Part shown: in pieces, positions 1-12,304 of the stretch
Layout: each line of letters starts with the position of its first letter
Position numbering within the stretch: position 1 is the first letter of the stretch
Assembly (NCBI GenBank): GCA_013400975.1
Contig: WBMZ01014013.1
Span: 186,001-250,000, forward strand
From: Atrichornis clamosus
Taxonomy: Eukaryota > Chordata > Aves > Passeriformes > Menuridae
Direction: 5' to 3'
Length of the DNA: 64,000 nt
Position numbers and translations under genes: made by a program
Notes under the pieces: model-generated
Seen by the model: only the letters and a program-made list of their open reading frames with translations
Told to the model about the DNA's origin: nothing
Database searches by the model: none

Positions 1-1457
1 GATTTAGTTTTTGGTTTTTTTCCCAAAATGTATTTCACACAAAACTTTCATTTAAATATTGCTGCTGACTAGCCAATCACTCTACATTTTAGAAAACACA
101 TTTTTCTTATTATTATTGGAATTGGCTATCATTATGAAGAATACTAAAAATCCAGCTGAGCAGATTAAGATCAATATTCATATGAGTTGTTCTCTAACAG
201 CAATTAATAGTTTTCAATTGTTAAGACTAGAAGAATAAGAAGAAAGCATTATCCTCAGTCCAATCTGATATCTAAAGTTATTTAGATTATGAACAACATT
301 TAATAAAGAAATCTTTTGGCTATAAACGGGTTGGCATTTCCTTCTGAGTCTCTCACCAGGCTATTCAGGCGGGCAGCCTTGCAATTAATCTTAGCAGTTC
401 ATTCATTTTCCAAACATCCTTGCCTATTGACTCCTACAGAAAAGTGCCCATTCACTCACTTGGTTACATTAATTATACATAGGAGATAAAGCCAAGGAAA
501 TCTGTAAGACACCAGAGACTCCATTAGTTCTCTGTGTAAATTCCAAACGTGTTCCCCGTAAACAGAACGAGGCACATCAGTGACACCGGCAGGTCCCTGT
601 CCAAACAGTCCCCTGACCACGTGCCCAAGTTCAGCTGGCACCACATCCCCTCTGAGACTGGGACAGCAGCTCCTACAAGCCCCACCAGGAGATCCTGGAT
701 GGTCTGACTGCCTTTCAGAATTTTGGAGGCAAGAAAGAAGGTGTAAAACACCGCAAACTTCCATCAGACTTTTCCATCTTAAGCCCGGCATTTACACGTG
801 CTAAACTACATTCGGTTACCTCGGGCTAGCAACACCAGAAATGAGGAAAGAAGGCATGGAAAGGTTAGTGGTGGGGCAAACAAAAAGTAGGGATGGGGTG
901 GGAAAGGACAAGGCAAAGGGGGAAGAGCAAGTTAGTTACAGTGCAGAATAGTTTTGATTTACCTGGACTTCTTTACATTGACCTCTGACTGCAACTATAT
1001 TTCCTCTTGCTTTTTTCCTTCACAACACCTAAAAAGCAGCCCAGAGATGAACTAAATAATTATTTAGCACACTTCAATTTTGTCTCAGTTCCAAAAAAAT
1101 TTGATACCTTTCCAGAGTCCAGATTTTTCTTGAAGAAAGCGATCTTAAATCCTTACAGCTTAGCAAACATGTATGATATATTATACACTCTGCCCAAATT
1201 AAAAGTGTCTTCCCTACATGTGCCAATCTACTCCTCTCCATGAGGTACAGGATTTATACTGCATACATTGAAAGCAAGGTACTTCTTAAAGGCAGGGCAA
1301 CACAGGTCTGAGGGAAGGAACTGTCGGTGTGAGCAGAAAAATCCTGCTCTCACTTCAGTCACAGCATACAGATAAATATTTCAATTTTTGTGTGCATGTA
1401 AACTTGGTACTGTTTCACAGCATCTCGATTTTGTCAATTTAAAAATGGCAAATAAAC
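1..1457. other. Unique AT-rich non-coding DNA
   Basis: No gene, RNA or named repeat is recognisable here. A somewhat GC-richer patch at about 560-800 has short open frames on both strands, as expected by chance where stop codons are scarcer, and neither translation resembles a known family. A purine-rich stretch lies at about 840-930. There is no CpG-dense promoter. Confidence 0.6.
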
Positions 1458-1572
1458 AATTTGGAGAATAATTTGAATATATGCATGTATNTAACAATTT
1501 GGACATCAATTTGGATAATAATTTGAATATATGCATGTATATATATGCACACACATAGGTATGCATGCATGA
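1458..1572. repeat. Imperfect 50-bp tandem duplication with one ambiguous base, running into alternating T/A/G/C-A sequence
   Basis: The 33-base block at 1458-1490 recurs at 1508-1540 with a single mismatch, giving a 50-base period. The spacer holds the only N in the window, at 1491. The second copy continues into alternating purine-pyrimidine sequence to about 1572, including TGCATGCATG-type runs that could adopt unusual helical forms. The placement of the N suggests the assembler or base caller was unsure at the duplication junction. Confidence 0.85.
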
Positions 1573-2978
1573 ATGAAAAAAATCCCTTGCATCAATCAAT
1601 GGCTTGCTAGAAAAGGAAATAGCGAAGATCATGGTTTGCTGCCTTTAGTCCGTTAAAATAAATAAAAATAAAATATTATTAAAAAGCAACATTTAGTCTT
1701 CAGCTGGCAACATAAAGTTCATCAGTACAGTGAATTTTTCATTAACCCAAGAAGGGAAAAAAAACCCCAAACAAATCACTTACACAAATAAATATATACA
1801 TATATATAAGTATGTATAAATATATAATTCTGTAAATCCACAATTAAGTCTGGCTCAGTTTAGGGGACAAGAAAGTGATATTCAGTCTGTATTTTCTCTA
1901 TATATACCAAGTCATAATCAGTGCTTAAAAGGAAATATTTCAAGCAACTTCAAAATAAAAGTGCCAAAAACACTTTGGAACCTCTTTTCTGGCTCTTAAA
2001 GGAGCTCGGTGCACGCAGTGAAAGAGGGAACACATCTCTCACGCTGGGAGATGCAGTTCTTACCTGAGGAAAATCCCAATTTAAGTGGACCAAAGACTGT
2101 GTGAGCACATATTGACTCTGTGTGCTAAGGAAACAATATCTAATAGAGAACATTTCTGTTAAGAAACTGAAAAGGAATGTATTATATCATATAAACTCCA
2201 CAATCCCTGAATACACAGAGAAGTGCAGCTTCTGTACTCGAAATATAGTTACTGGCACTTGCTCCATGAGAATATATGTGAGAATGAGCCATTCTGAAAA
2301 CCATTTTATACCAAAAACGCATCAATATTAGTTCTTATAAACTGTCTGCTTGATAGTTTCTATAGGCCAGAGCCTCACACTTAATAAAATCCTTAAAAAT
2401 ACCAAAACTCCTGAATGGAAACAGACAGGAAGCAAGACAGCTGCACAGGCAGCTGTCACTGTCACAAATGGAGGCAAGCAAAGTGGTGCTGCTGGAAATG
2501 CTTTGTCACAGTGGGAACTGGTAGGGGGAAGGCAGAAATCCCAGAGAAGCTGCAAGAGGTCCATTAAGTAGTTTGGAGTGGGCACAAACTCGGATATCCC
2601 ATGTCTCCAAGGATGGCTGAATAGAGGGGAAGGAGGAAGCAGATTGGTGTCAAGAACAACATTAAACAAATAGTGTCTGTTTAGATCATTCACTTTTTCC
2701 TCACAAAAATAATTGTTATGTGATAAACGACATGGAAGTACCAACTGCAAAGCCAATAATCATGGAAATAACCATAGAGAAATGATTTTGTTTTGTTTGC
2801 TGGGGCTGGTTGGTTGTTTTCCATTTAGAACAGTCATTTGGCTTTTTTCTTTTCCATTCTAAAATTCCCTTTGATTTGCCCTGACCTGTTCTCTTTCTAC
2901 GAACTTGGATGAATGGTATAGTAATGCTTAAGTTCACAAACTCTTAGAAATTATATTAATAGACATAATTTTCTGGGC
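1573..2978. other. Unique AT-rich non-coding DNA with an AT-rich patch
   Basis: A short A/T-rich tract at 1786-1830 consists of degenerate TATA/ATAA steps. The 142-codon open frame on the minus strand at 2328-2756 has no recognisable domain and no convincing splice or start context, so it is treated as chance. No named repeat was seen. Confidence 0.55.
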
Positions 2979-3025
2979 TTTTTGTTTAGGGTTTTTTGTT
3001 TGGTTTTGTTTGTTTTGTTTTTTTA
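2979..3025. repeat. T/G-rich low-complexity tract (TTTG/TTTTG type)
   Basis: Runs of three to seven T separated by one to three G make a degenerate TTTG/TTTTG repeat. It could be simple-sequence drift or the complement of a decayed A-rich retroposon tail. No identifiable retroposon body lies beside it. Confidence 0.75.
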
Positions 3026-4328
3026 ATCTACCTTGCTAATTACAACCTGAAAAATATACATGCTTTTTATTAAGAGATGAAGAAATACTATTCTACAGAA
3101 AGTCGTCACTATTCTGGTTCTGTCCAAAAGCACCATCACATCATGAAAAACAGGAACAAGGTAATTGTTTGCATGTAAGCCTCATAAGAAGGCAATAATC
3201 TAAATGGAATATCCACAGTTTAATATATAAAGGTTATTAAAATATTAAAATGTAATTAAAACGAAAATATTTAAATGTAATCACTGGGCATTTATAAGAC
3301 AGTTCACAAAAGTAATGTATGCAAATTACTGGCTTTTTATTTATTTATAAATAAATATGTTAGCACACACCAATGTAATCTAAAAAGATATTAAAACAAC
3401 AAGAAATAATCTCGGTATGATAATTTTATCCATTGGCTCAACACAACTTTTTGTTCATTAGTAAATAAAAGGCTGGAGAAATAATCCCTGTATTGTTCAC
3501 CTGTAAACAAATATACTTAAATAAAGTGCATTATGTTTTCATCCATTTGATTAAATACATATTCCATTCACATCTAAATAAAAATATCTACGTACTCATG
3601 TGAACAGCAGGATAAAATGCTTGTACTTCTACTCATTTTATGTACTTGAAATGGGTTTATGTGACACCTGGAACCCAGGGCTTTCAAGCGAGTAATGCTG
3701 CAGTACTCCAGAGCACGTGCAGTAAGGTCACAGCGTGAGAGGGGCTGGCCCCAGTGCAATAAAGTCTATCAACAAACAAGTGTTTGACTGAACCGAATTT
3801 CATTTAATAATACCTGTAAATGTGACCCCAGCAAAGCTCCAATATCTTGCACGTAGCCAGAAATGCAAAGAGACGTTTTCAAGAGCCAGGGCAAATGCCG
3901 TGGATGACTTTCCCTGGCTTTCACCAGGCACTGCCATTAGAGTGCTTTAGCTTCCATTAAGTTGTCACTTCCCTGTGCTGCCAGCTTTCCAAGGGGGACA
4001 ATTCGTTCTGACAGAACCATGGCCTGTCACATACACTAACAGTTCAGTAGGAATGAACAGGAAAACCCCCAGAGCTGATGGATTTATCAGCAATTGGAGC
4101 TGGCACATATATTGCTTATATGTACAAAGCAAGGTAATTAATAAGCTCTAACCTGTCCACCTTAAGCACCTCATACTTAGTTGCAGAAACTTAATTCAAG
4201 GCAGACAAATGTAAAACATACAAAGCTGTTCTTTCATTGGATTTTGAACGTCAAATTTGTTTAATTAGCCCTTATTGATTATGACAGTTCTGCAACAACA
4301 TCATCTAGTTCATACATATTTTTAATAC
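3026..4328. other. Unique AT-rich non-coding DNA
   Basis: The stretch at 3200-3590 is especially AT-rich, with repeated ATTTAAAT/AAATAAAT motifs. The sequence at 3880-4080 is more balanced. There is no ORF of note, no RNA gene and no named repeat. Confidence 0.6.
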
Positions 4329-4850
4329 ATAGCAATTGTCATACTGCCTAAGAGAAAAGGCTCATCTAGTCCAGAATCACAGGGGCAAACATTCAGGGTA
4401 GAAACACAAGAAATGCCATGTGGAGCACTGGCCTTGTCCTCCAAATATAACCTTGCAGCCAGTGACTCCTGAGCCTCCTGAGCCAGAACTTGTACAGAGC
4501 TACTGGATCCATCCTGCTTGAGCCCAGATAAATTTTAAGGTCCACAATTATGCTCCATGTGAAAAAAAAAAACTTTGTTTTGCTAATATTGAACTTGCTG
4601 GCTGACAGTATCACCGAATATTAATTCTTGTACTGCAAAACATTCCTTTTTTTTTGAAGCACAGCTGATTGTATAGACCTCTCTTTCCACTTATCTGTCA
4701 TCATTCCAAGCTCAAGAACCATAATCTATTTAAGATCTCATCCAATAGAAGCTATATTATACTTCTCACCTTCTCTGTTTCTACCTATTGGACATATGGG
4801 TGGCCAGAAATACACTTGCTGTACAGAACATGAAGAATTTAAGCATTAAA
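4329..4850 (-). mobile_element. Ancient CR1 LINE 3' end (minus strand), heavily diverged
   Basis: Read on the minus strand, the order of landmarks matches the 3' end of an old amniote CR1 LINE. First comes a segment that resembles the consensus words for a protein-template comparison near 4770-4820. Next is a block corresponding to 'gaggtctata' near 4670, then an 'agcaagttcaa' block near 4590 matching the usual 'agcaggttcaa'. The 3' terminus at 4329-4380 reads 'ggactagatgagcc' and then a 'cagtatgacaattgctatg' ending. This is the turtle/crocodile-style tail rather than the short avian 8-base tail. CR1 copies are 5'-truncated retroposons, and this one has lost all coding capacity. Boundaries are approximate. 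The family assignment is from memory of the consensus, not a database search. Confidence 0.72.
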
Positions 4851-4949
4851 GATCTCCACATCATTTCAGTTTTCTATCACAGAAATGATATTCTCATTGT
4901 ACTTATTTAAGCTGTCTTGACCGGAGTTAATGAGTTAATTATTTTTTAT
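4851..4949. other. Short spacer between CR1 relic and LTR fragment
   Basis: No feature was recognised. It may be a further diverged part of either neighbouring element. Confidence 0.4.
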
Positions 4950-5197
4950 CCTTGGCCATATCCAATAAAGGAACTTTGTACAAGCCGGGGGTGTACTGGG
5001 GTGGCTGAACACCTGCCTGCCCGTGGGAAATGGGAATGAATTCCTTGCTTTGCTTGACCTACTGAACTGTTGTTATCTCAGAGCATGAGCTTTGGGGTTT
5101 TTTTCCAATCCTCCTCCCTACCAGGGTGGGCAGCAGTGGGGAGACTCAGTGAGCTGCACTGTGGTACTTGGTTGCTGGCTGGGGTTAAACCACGACA
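4950..5197 (+). mobile_element. Avian ERVL-type LTR, 3' part (truncated solo LTR)
   Basis: The segment carries the landmark order of a common avian ERVL-like LTR 3' half. These are a 'ggctgaacacctgcctgcc' block at about 5000, a 'gaattccttgctttgctt' block at about 5040, an 'actgttgttatctca' block, a 'gtgggcagcagtgg'-type block, and the end 'ggctggggttaaaccacgaca' closing at 5197 with the expected terminal CA. No primer-binding site follows, so this is an isolated fragment with no internal viral genes attached. The upstream limit near 4950 is uncertain; an AATAAA at about 4964 could be the old LTR polyadenylation signal. It is a non-coding relic. Confidence 0.82.
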
Positions 5198-5715
5198 TTT
5201 AAGTAATATCCCACCTCTTTACAAATTTGGAAAAATGAAGCACTGAAGAGAGTAAATGTTTTTCTGAAGCAGAAGTCAATCAGAGAAGATACAATAATAC
5301 ATAGACTCCTCACAAATATAAGCCACAATGTGTTTTCTTCTTGTAAATCCTTAAGAAGGCTTTTGTCCTTTCTCTCTCTCCTACTACATCCATGCTCGTG
5401 CTCTGCTGGAACTCTGTGGCTGTCCTTCTGGTTTAGAGATTTTCCAGAAGTTGTTCTGGGCTGCAGCAGAAGGCACTTGGGCCACAGAAAGGGTGGCAGA
5501 GAGAGAGCACACGATGTCAAAAGAGAGGAAGCTGGGAGAGAAGAGACACTGTTTGCTGGTGGTGGCAGCAGCCAGAGCAGAGGGGGTCAGAGCCAGCTGG
5601 CTGAGAGGGAAGGACGGCAGCCACCAGAGTAACTGGGAACAGCCAGGCGGTCCTGAACACCACCACAGCAGAGACTTGGCCCGGCACTGAGGACAGAAGA
5701 GAGTCCATTAAACAT
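5198..5715. other. GC-richer, purine-biased non-coding stretch
   Basis: From about 5390 to 5700 the plus strand is rich in G and A and is distinctly less AT-rich than its surroundings. Open frames of up to 111 codons occur on both strands and resemble nothing known. It follows the LTR fragment directly but lacks the usual primer-binding site, so I cannot show it is retroviral interior. Its origin is unassigned. Confidence 0.45.
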
Positions 5716-7100
5716 TCTGAAGGACAAAATCTAGTTTAGAAAAAGGTTAGGCAATATAAAGATATGTAAGAAGAATACACTGGAATGACCAGAGGTGGGT
5801 ATCTGAGGCTAAAGAGAAAACCAAAATAGGAGATGCAGAGGTGAAGCAGTAAAAAGATTAAAAAAAAAAATTAACTCCTCAGCAATATATGTCACTAAAA
5901 ATATAATAGAAGTACTTCACCACAAACACAATAAAATCTCTCCAGTTGTGTTTGCACATTAATAAACTTAGTCTTACAGTTATTGGACTCTTCTGGTTTC
6001 ACCTTTAACATTCCAAGTGAAAGGACACATAATTCTCTGCTGTGGTGATAACTCAGAGCAGACATGACCATTACCAAGGTCAATTGTTCAGCAAGTTTAG
6101 CATTACCTTTATTGACTTCTAATTATTACTTTTGGCTTTGCCATGTTTTGCTTCCTTAATTACAATCTGGATGTATTTTAAGATTTATTTAAGGTGCAGA
6201 TGCTCATAGATCATTAACCTTGGTGATTTGTTTGCATACAACGTGAAATGATAACCTGGAACTAACCTAATGCTACGCTTGGGCTAAAATATAATACTAA
6301 AAACTCATTATCTTCAAAATTCAAATTATTTAGAGTGAACAAAAAGTGAAGAAGATGTATCATTTTCTTATATTAAGACATCTGAAGCTCGCTGGTGCCA
6401 CTGAACACCAAAATTACATTTCTGTTATTACTTATAGACTCTGACCTAAATGATGCTGGTCTAAATTCCAGTGCCCAATAATTCTTTTCACCAATAAATA
6501 GCCATTAAAGGTTTGGATCTTTGTAGGCTTTGATAACTCAGTCTTACTTAAAAGGTTTTTAGGATAATTCTGCTTAATGGAAGCATCTCTTGAAAAGAGT
6601 TTTAACCTGAACTACTCTGAATTTTCTACACATATGTGTCAAGGTAAACAGAAAGCATAGAAAAATGTCACCTGTTTACTTCCCTGTTATTGTTACTATT
6701 AGAACTTCTGGGAAAACTGGAAAAAATCAAGGTTGAGTGATGTCTCTTGTTACCAGATGGTTGTGCTATTTAGAATCAGCATCAGAGAAAAATTAGTCAA
6801 GTTTTCATTAAGAGTAAATACCAAGTACAGAAATACTCAGCTAAAAAAATTAGTTCTGACCCACTTGGTCAAGTAGCAAGCAGTAAATTGTTTCTTTTTT
6901 TCCATATTTGTTCTCAAGTGCTTGTTACATTCTTTAACATGCCTAATAGCTTCATTGAAAATACAATTTATTTATTAACAAGCAGTATTTCCATTCTTTG
7001 ACAGGCTCTCCACCCCTCAAAAAAAAAAAAACCCTCAAAACTTTCAACTAAGCTCATCAATTACTCTTAACACTCTAAATAGTTGGCAATGTTTACACAA
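5716..7100. other. Unique AT-rich non-coding DNA
   Basis: Only short A runs (about 5861 and 7020) and TAAT-rich sequence were seen. There is no named repeat and no supported gene. Confidence 0.6.
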
Positions 7101-7440
7101 CATCCTTTCAGAGTTATTCAGCTCGATCTTGCAGCTCATTAAAAGGATCTCTATTTATTTGCTGTGTGTTACAGTTCTTCACTCTGGCACAACACGCAAA
7201 AAGGAAGCCAATTTTACTTTTCCCTGTGGTGTTAATTGGTAGAGCATGCTGCCTGCCTCTTCATTAATTATGTCAATGTGTATGAAACTTTCATTTTCAT
7301 GGCAGTGTATTAACAAAGCTTTGCAATGAGGCTGACAAAAAGCCAGCAAACTCTGGTTTATAAAAAGTGGGTAATGAAGGCTAGCAGTGGCCAGAATATA
7401 ATATTTATTTCAAAAAGCAGCTTTTTTCCTCCTTATCCCT
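7101..7440. promoter_or_regulatory. Candidate conserved non-coding element (enhancer-like)
   Basis: The stretch is unique and free of simple repeats. It is dense in words typical of developmental enhancers: several TTAAT/ATTA homeodomain cores (such as 'gttaattgg' near 7232 and 'tcattaatta' near 7261), AACAAAG-type HMG sites near 7313, and CA-containing E-box-like words. No open frame spans it convincingly. The call rests on appearance alone; without an alignment to other vertebrates it stays a hypothesis. Confidence 0.3.
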
Positions 7441-8959
7441 TTCAGACACCATCTAAAGCAAGCACTTACTGAAGTAAACAAGATCAACGTTGCTGCTGCA
7501 AGTAAATAAATCTCCATATAACACCCAGATAATGGATCTGGAAACACTATAACTTCACAGAACACAAAGAATGAGAGAAGGACCTTTAGCCCAGCTGAAA
7601 TGGTTTTGCTCCTAAAACCATTTCCAGATAATTTACTGATCTCATCCCATCAAGTGTACAGAAATCACTCACTGCTCGATAGCTCACTAAACACCGGGTT
7701 TTTGTCTAAAGACAAAACTACCACTGTCACAGCAGAACCAGGCACTGTCCGTATGAAATTCCTCTGGATGCCTTTAGCCTGTTTCCGTTTACCAACTGCA
7801 AAGGTTGGTAAAAGACTGACACTGAGCTTTTCTCCCTTTTTATTAAAAGTATTTCTTGATCAGCTCTCCATGACTTCAGATAGACCACAGTGAATTTCAC
7901 TACGCTGGGGAGACTGCCCGGAGACAAAGACTAAAACACAAAATAGAGCCTGTGATAAGCCACTTCAGTCCTTTCTGGAAATTCTGAAATGCTAAGCATC
8001 AAAATAGAGCAGAGCTCTATTTCAGGAAATGTAAAGCATTAGAAACTAAAAATGAAATACCTTAAGAAGTTACCACCTTACATTCATGGGATTACAGCTG
8101 ACAGTCTTGGAAATCACAACTGGAGAAGCTTTCATGTTGCCACTGAGGCTGTAAGTGCTACAGACAAAAGTGCTTGTTTCTCACTCCAGATACTTCTGAC
8201 TGATAGGAAGACTCACACTGCTAATACCTCTACTTGAAGGATTAAAGAAACTCCAAGCAAATCCTAACAAAACCAAAAAAACCCATAAAACACATAAACC
8301 CCTCACAAACAGCTAAATGTACATTCCAATCTATGATCCAAGCCCTTTCATTCCATACTTCTCTCCCTATAAAGTATTTGGGATATCCTTAAATTAATCC
8401 TTTGCAGTAAAACCAAGCAACAAAAAGAGGAAAAGTATTTAAGAAATGTTTCCTACAGTAGGCATAAACCCTAAAACAACAAACAAAAAAGAAATTTGCT
8501 GTATTTTGAAAGCATTCATCCTCCAAGTGATTCCAGTCAGGGCAATACCAAGGATGGGGTGAGAGGGACATTCCCTCTAGGGGAGCACAGACCTCATCTA
8601 TTCCCTGCCAAATGCTTTTGCAAGAAAACTGCAAACTGCTAGGCAGAAGACCTCTCACCCAGGTGCAGAAGAATTGCAGGTGCTGATTTTTTTGGTTTCT
8701 CCTTTACCAAGATCTATTATATGTTATTTCTCCCAGGCTAGGAGTATGCCAGCACACAGACTGCCTCTTCCTGTGTGCTTACACAGCCCAGCACCACAGG
8801 ACACTCCAAACCCACAATATATTCATTCTATTAAGGAAGAAATTTCTTTGTGTACCTTCTGCTGTACTCAAATCTCTCAGAAATACTATGAGACATGAAA
8901 CAAAAACAGTGTTTGCTTATAAGAATGAAACAGAGAAGCCGCTCAGAACCAGCAGATTC
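7441..8959. other. Unique non-coding DNA
   Basis: Short open frames at 7600-7893 (plus) and 8389-8658 (minus) have no recognisable domain or exon context. A small inverted repeat, 'accaac' to 'gttggt', flanks 7 bases at 7791-7809. No named repeat is visible. Confidence 0.55.
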
Positions 8960-9240
8960 GGTCTTCTGGTACTTATTCTTTCTTATTCTCTATTTCCTCC
9001 TCCTTTACATGTTTTGACCTCTTCATCTTTCCTTCTTGCAACAGCACTCCCTGAGCATCACAAACTCCCTGCTCTCATTGTCTTCTCACTGTTTCTCTTA
9101 ATCTTTCACTCCCCTTTCATCAGGCTTTAGCTGACTTCTCCCATACCCACAAACTCTTTTAAACCTATTGCTGGCTTCAACTCAACCCTCTCAGGATCCT
9201 CCTTCTCTTTTCACTTGGATCCTGCTCAGTGCTACAGATG
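8960..9240. repeat. Pyrimidine-rich (plus strand) low-complexity block
   Basis: The plus strand is dominated by C and T, with clusters such as 'tttcctcctcctttac' and 'cctccttctcttttcac'. Such asymmetric tracts inflate open frames because stop codons need purines, which explains the 80-codon frame at 8888-9130. No splice or gene context was identified. Confidence 0.6.
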
Positions 9241-10038
9241 CTTCACTGCTGGACAGATCTGTGGTCTTCTGTTCCCAACAAATTTGTCTCTAGGCATTTC
9301 TTCTTCCTTTCCTGTCTGGTTGTTAAGTTCCCCTCCCCTGTAAGCTCCTAAGTAATTTAAAAACACCATGTTTCTTTGCTGTAACTGCCATAAAACCTAT
9401 ACTGAAATTTTATGTTTATTCAACTCTAATAATTTCTTGCTCCCAGGCAGTTTGGAAAAGTTATGACAAGGTTATATCATGAAACATTTTCTACATTATT
9501 ACTGCTTATCTTCATCAGGAAGTGGTTTTGCAAAGACACACAGAAATTAACCTTGGACTATCAGAACACCATTGAACAGCCATTCTGCAGATGAAACAAG
9601 ACTAAAAGAAATACTCTGGAAAATTGTGCACCTCACTTGCATTTCTCCTCTGGTAGAACGCTGCCTCAATAGCATTTTAGGAATGTGTTTTGAAAAAAGA
9701 TCTTAAAACATGGCACTTTCTGTATTTCTCCCTAGAAGCAGCTGCAATATCACGAGTGTATTGTACAAGGTGAGCTATTCCTCCTGAATTTCCTGTGCAG
9801 CTCTTACTTGCTATTTTTGTATAAAATACTGAATTTAAAAAATGGGTATTGACGATTTCTTGGATAATTGTCTAGGTTGATATTAACTAGAAGCTGTAAA
9901 AACTACATGAAAGTTTAAGAATTGCATTCCTAATGGAAAGCATCTGTGAGGAGAAGGGAAACTCTTTAAAAGATAGCTTTATGGTCATTTGAGCCAGAAT
10001 TCATCCACATTGAAAGCCTATATACCAAAGGTAGCTAA
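9241..10038. other. Unique non-coding DNA
   Basis: No repeat family, RNA gene or convincing ORF was recognised. Confidence 0.6.
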
Positions 10039-10260
10039 TTGATTTTTTGTTCTCCTCCATATGTATTTTTTTTCCTCTGTCACACAGATAAAGTGTTCTT
10101 TGTCAGCAGCTACACTCGCTGTCAGATTTTATACTTCAGTGAAGAATGTTTTATGTTCAGCAGCTGCCACTTTAGTATTCTCATGCAGTTACTGCATTTC
10201 TGCGCTTTTCAGTTCTACAGGGTTAGGATTTGTTTCCTTATCTTCTGTCCCAACTTAAAC
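10039..10260. promoter_or_regulatory. Candidate conserved non-coding element
   Basis: This is a unique stretch of mixed composition containing 'cagataaagtg' (GATA-like), several CAGCAGCTGCC-type E-boxes and TGCAG words. Overlapping open frames occur in two plus-strand frames, which argues against coding. The regulatory reading is by appearance only and needs cross-species alignment. Confidence 0.22.
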
Positions 10261-12304
10261 CAAATAAAAACATTAAAAAAAAAAAAGTCAATAGATCTTA
10301 CCTATTCCCACATCCCATCAGCATTACCAAATTTTATCAGTGACATATAATTGCACTAAACATTCACAACTGTATGCTCCAGAGTTTGTAAGACCAAAAC
10401 AATCCTTAGATTTCACATATAACAAAAAAGAGAAGATACTTCTGAATCAAGTGTTGTTCAAAATAGAGCATATGCTTTGGGGGAAAAAAAAAACTCCAAA
10501 AAAATAAAACTAAAATTCTCAGAAATGCAGAAGTAACTCTCCAAAAATTTGCAGCAGTGCTTCATTTCTTTCAGTGCCAAGGTATTGCAACCTCAGTTTG
10601 TCTAGAGTTGGTGTCTGGGCATTGGCTGTTGTCACACTTTTGCTGGTTCAACTGAGAAAACCTCTGTTATCTCCTTATCTCCCTTGGGAAATGGGCCTCA
10701 ACTGGGAACAGTCACCACTTACCAACTCTGGTCAAGTCAGTCTAACTGATTTCTTTAAGCCATATGAAGTCTCTCCATCTTTCACTGGTAAATCCATTTC
10801 CCAGCCTGCTGGTCATTTACATGGAGTTTGTCTGCTGTTGCCATTTATAAACATTTTCTTGAGCTTTCATTGTGTGAGGGCTGGACACACTGCCCAACAC
10901 AAGTCAAGAGGTGTGAATAAAACAACTCTAAGTCAGTTGCTTACACATCCAAAAACTATCTTATCCCTGCTGGTCCCAGTTACATGGAATGCTTATTTCA
11001 AGGCTCTAGTGAAAAAGTTCCCATTGATGGACTATATTCTTTTTTGCCACACATATGGTTTTTAACTATAATTTTTAACACAAATTACTTGCTTGCAGGC
11101 AGTTTATCAAGCAATCAGGTTGTTATGACTCAGTCACTTTGATATTTCCCCTTCTCTGCCCTTTCTCCAAGCTTCAGTTTGCTGTGTTATGTTTATGTCT
11201 TGGGCAGTGACAAAAAATGATGCACACCCTGTCCCAGTTCCCCGGTCCAGCACTGGACACAGACACTCCACGTCCCAGTCTAGACTGAAGGCAGAGTTAG
11301 CACCAGCTGTGGCACTGCACGACTGGAATGGACTCAGACTTTGTTGACATGGATCCAGCCAGGACGTAGCAGGCTGGAATCAAACCCAGCACAGAGCTGC
11401 AAATCCACCCCGTCACCAAGAGTGGATGAAAGCAAAGCCTCAGCATTAAACGTGTAGCCATTCAGACTCCTGTCATCCATGCACAACATGCCTAAACAAT
11501 TTTCTTTCCTCCAGATAGATAAAAAGCTTAAATAGTGAGATATATTCTGTTCAATATATGGGAAAGACACCGGCACTAAGAAAGGAATATTGCTTCTAGA
11601 ACATTTGAATTATTATGCTGACACATTTTAAAATGGACAGATCATCTCTGTCTCTCTCACATCCAGGCCTGTTTTCATTCCAAATGATGTCTTCCATGCC
11701 ACATAACCGGGATGCATCTGGCACTCTCTGTTAGGCCCCCACAGGTCTGAAAGCCCAGAGCAATCCCTGCATTTGGACATATGTGCTCTAAGTTGTGCTG
11801 TGCCATATCCCCTCCTCAACCATGATCATAAAATTTTACTTCCAACTCGGAGGCAAAGAGAACAAAGTCCTCTGGATTTTGGAAATGAGCCAACAGGAAG
11901 TGCTAAATGAATAAAGCCTGTCTGCAAGAGTACCCTGGGGACTAAACAGGGAATGCCTCTGACACGCTGCCTCCAAGTTGGGATTCCGATTCTGGTGCCA
12001 AACGCTCATACATCTTCTTGCTTCAATTGTTGTTAATCAATTAATACTATTAATCAATGTTAAATAACCAGACTCCTACATAAGTTTTTTTCACCTTTTA
12101 GTTTCTAAATGGAAAGAAATATATGACAAAGCAAAGAAATGCTACTGTATTTGAAAACTGATCAAGTTATTTTTATTTGTTCCAAAATGTGCTAACAATA
12201 GACAAAACCAAGCAAGGTGCTCAAGCAGAGAATGCTTTCTCAAGGACAAGTAAAAACCATCACTGTCCCCAGTGTGTGTGAGATGGGCAAGGAGATAACA
12301 GAGA
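10261..12304. other. Unique non-coding DNA including a 163-codon chance ORF
   Basis: A 163-codon open frame on the plus strand at 10574-11065 is long for this AT-rich window but shows no known domain. It has one hydrophobic stretch near its start and several cysteines without pattern. It lacks a promoter, and the surrounding DNA gives no splice support. Around 11220-11340 and 11640-11820 the composition is more balanced and includes a few CpGs. No named repeat was recognised. Confidence 0.5.

Noticed and set aside
2328..2756. 142-codon minus-strand open frame
   Set aside because: No domain, and the plus strand of the same DNA is also open for 73 codons. Best explained by composition.
5198..5715. 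Possible retroviral internal region after the LTR end
   Set aside because: The expected primer-binding site does not follow the LTR, and no gag-like or pol-like frame is present.
10574..11065. 163-codon plus-strand open frame
   Set aside because: No recognisable family, no promoter, no splice sites, no codon-like composition. Within the range expected by chance in 64 kb of six-frame sequence.
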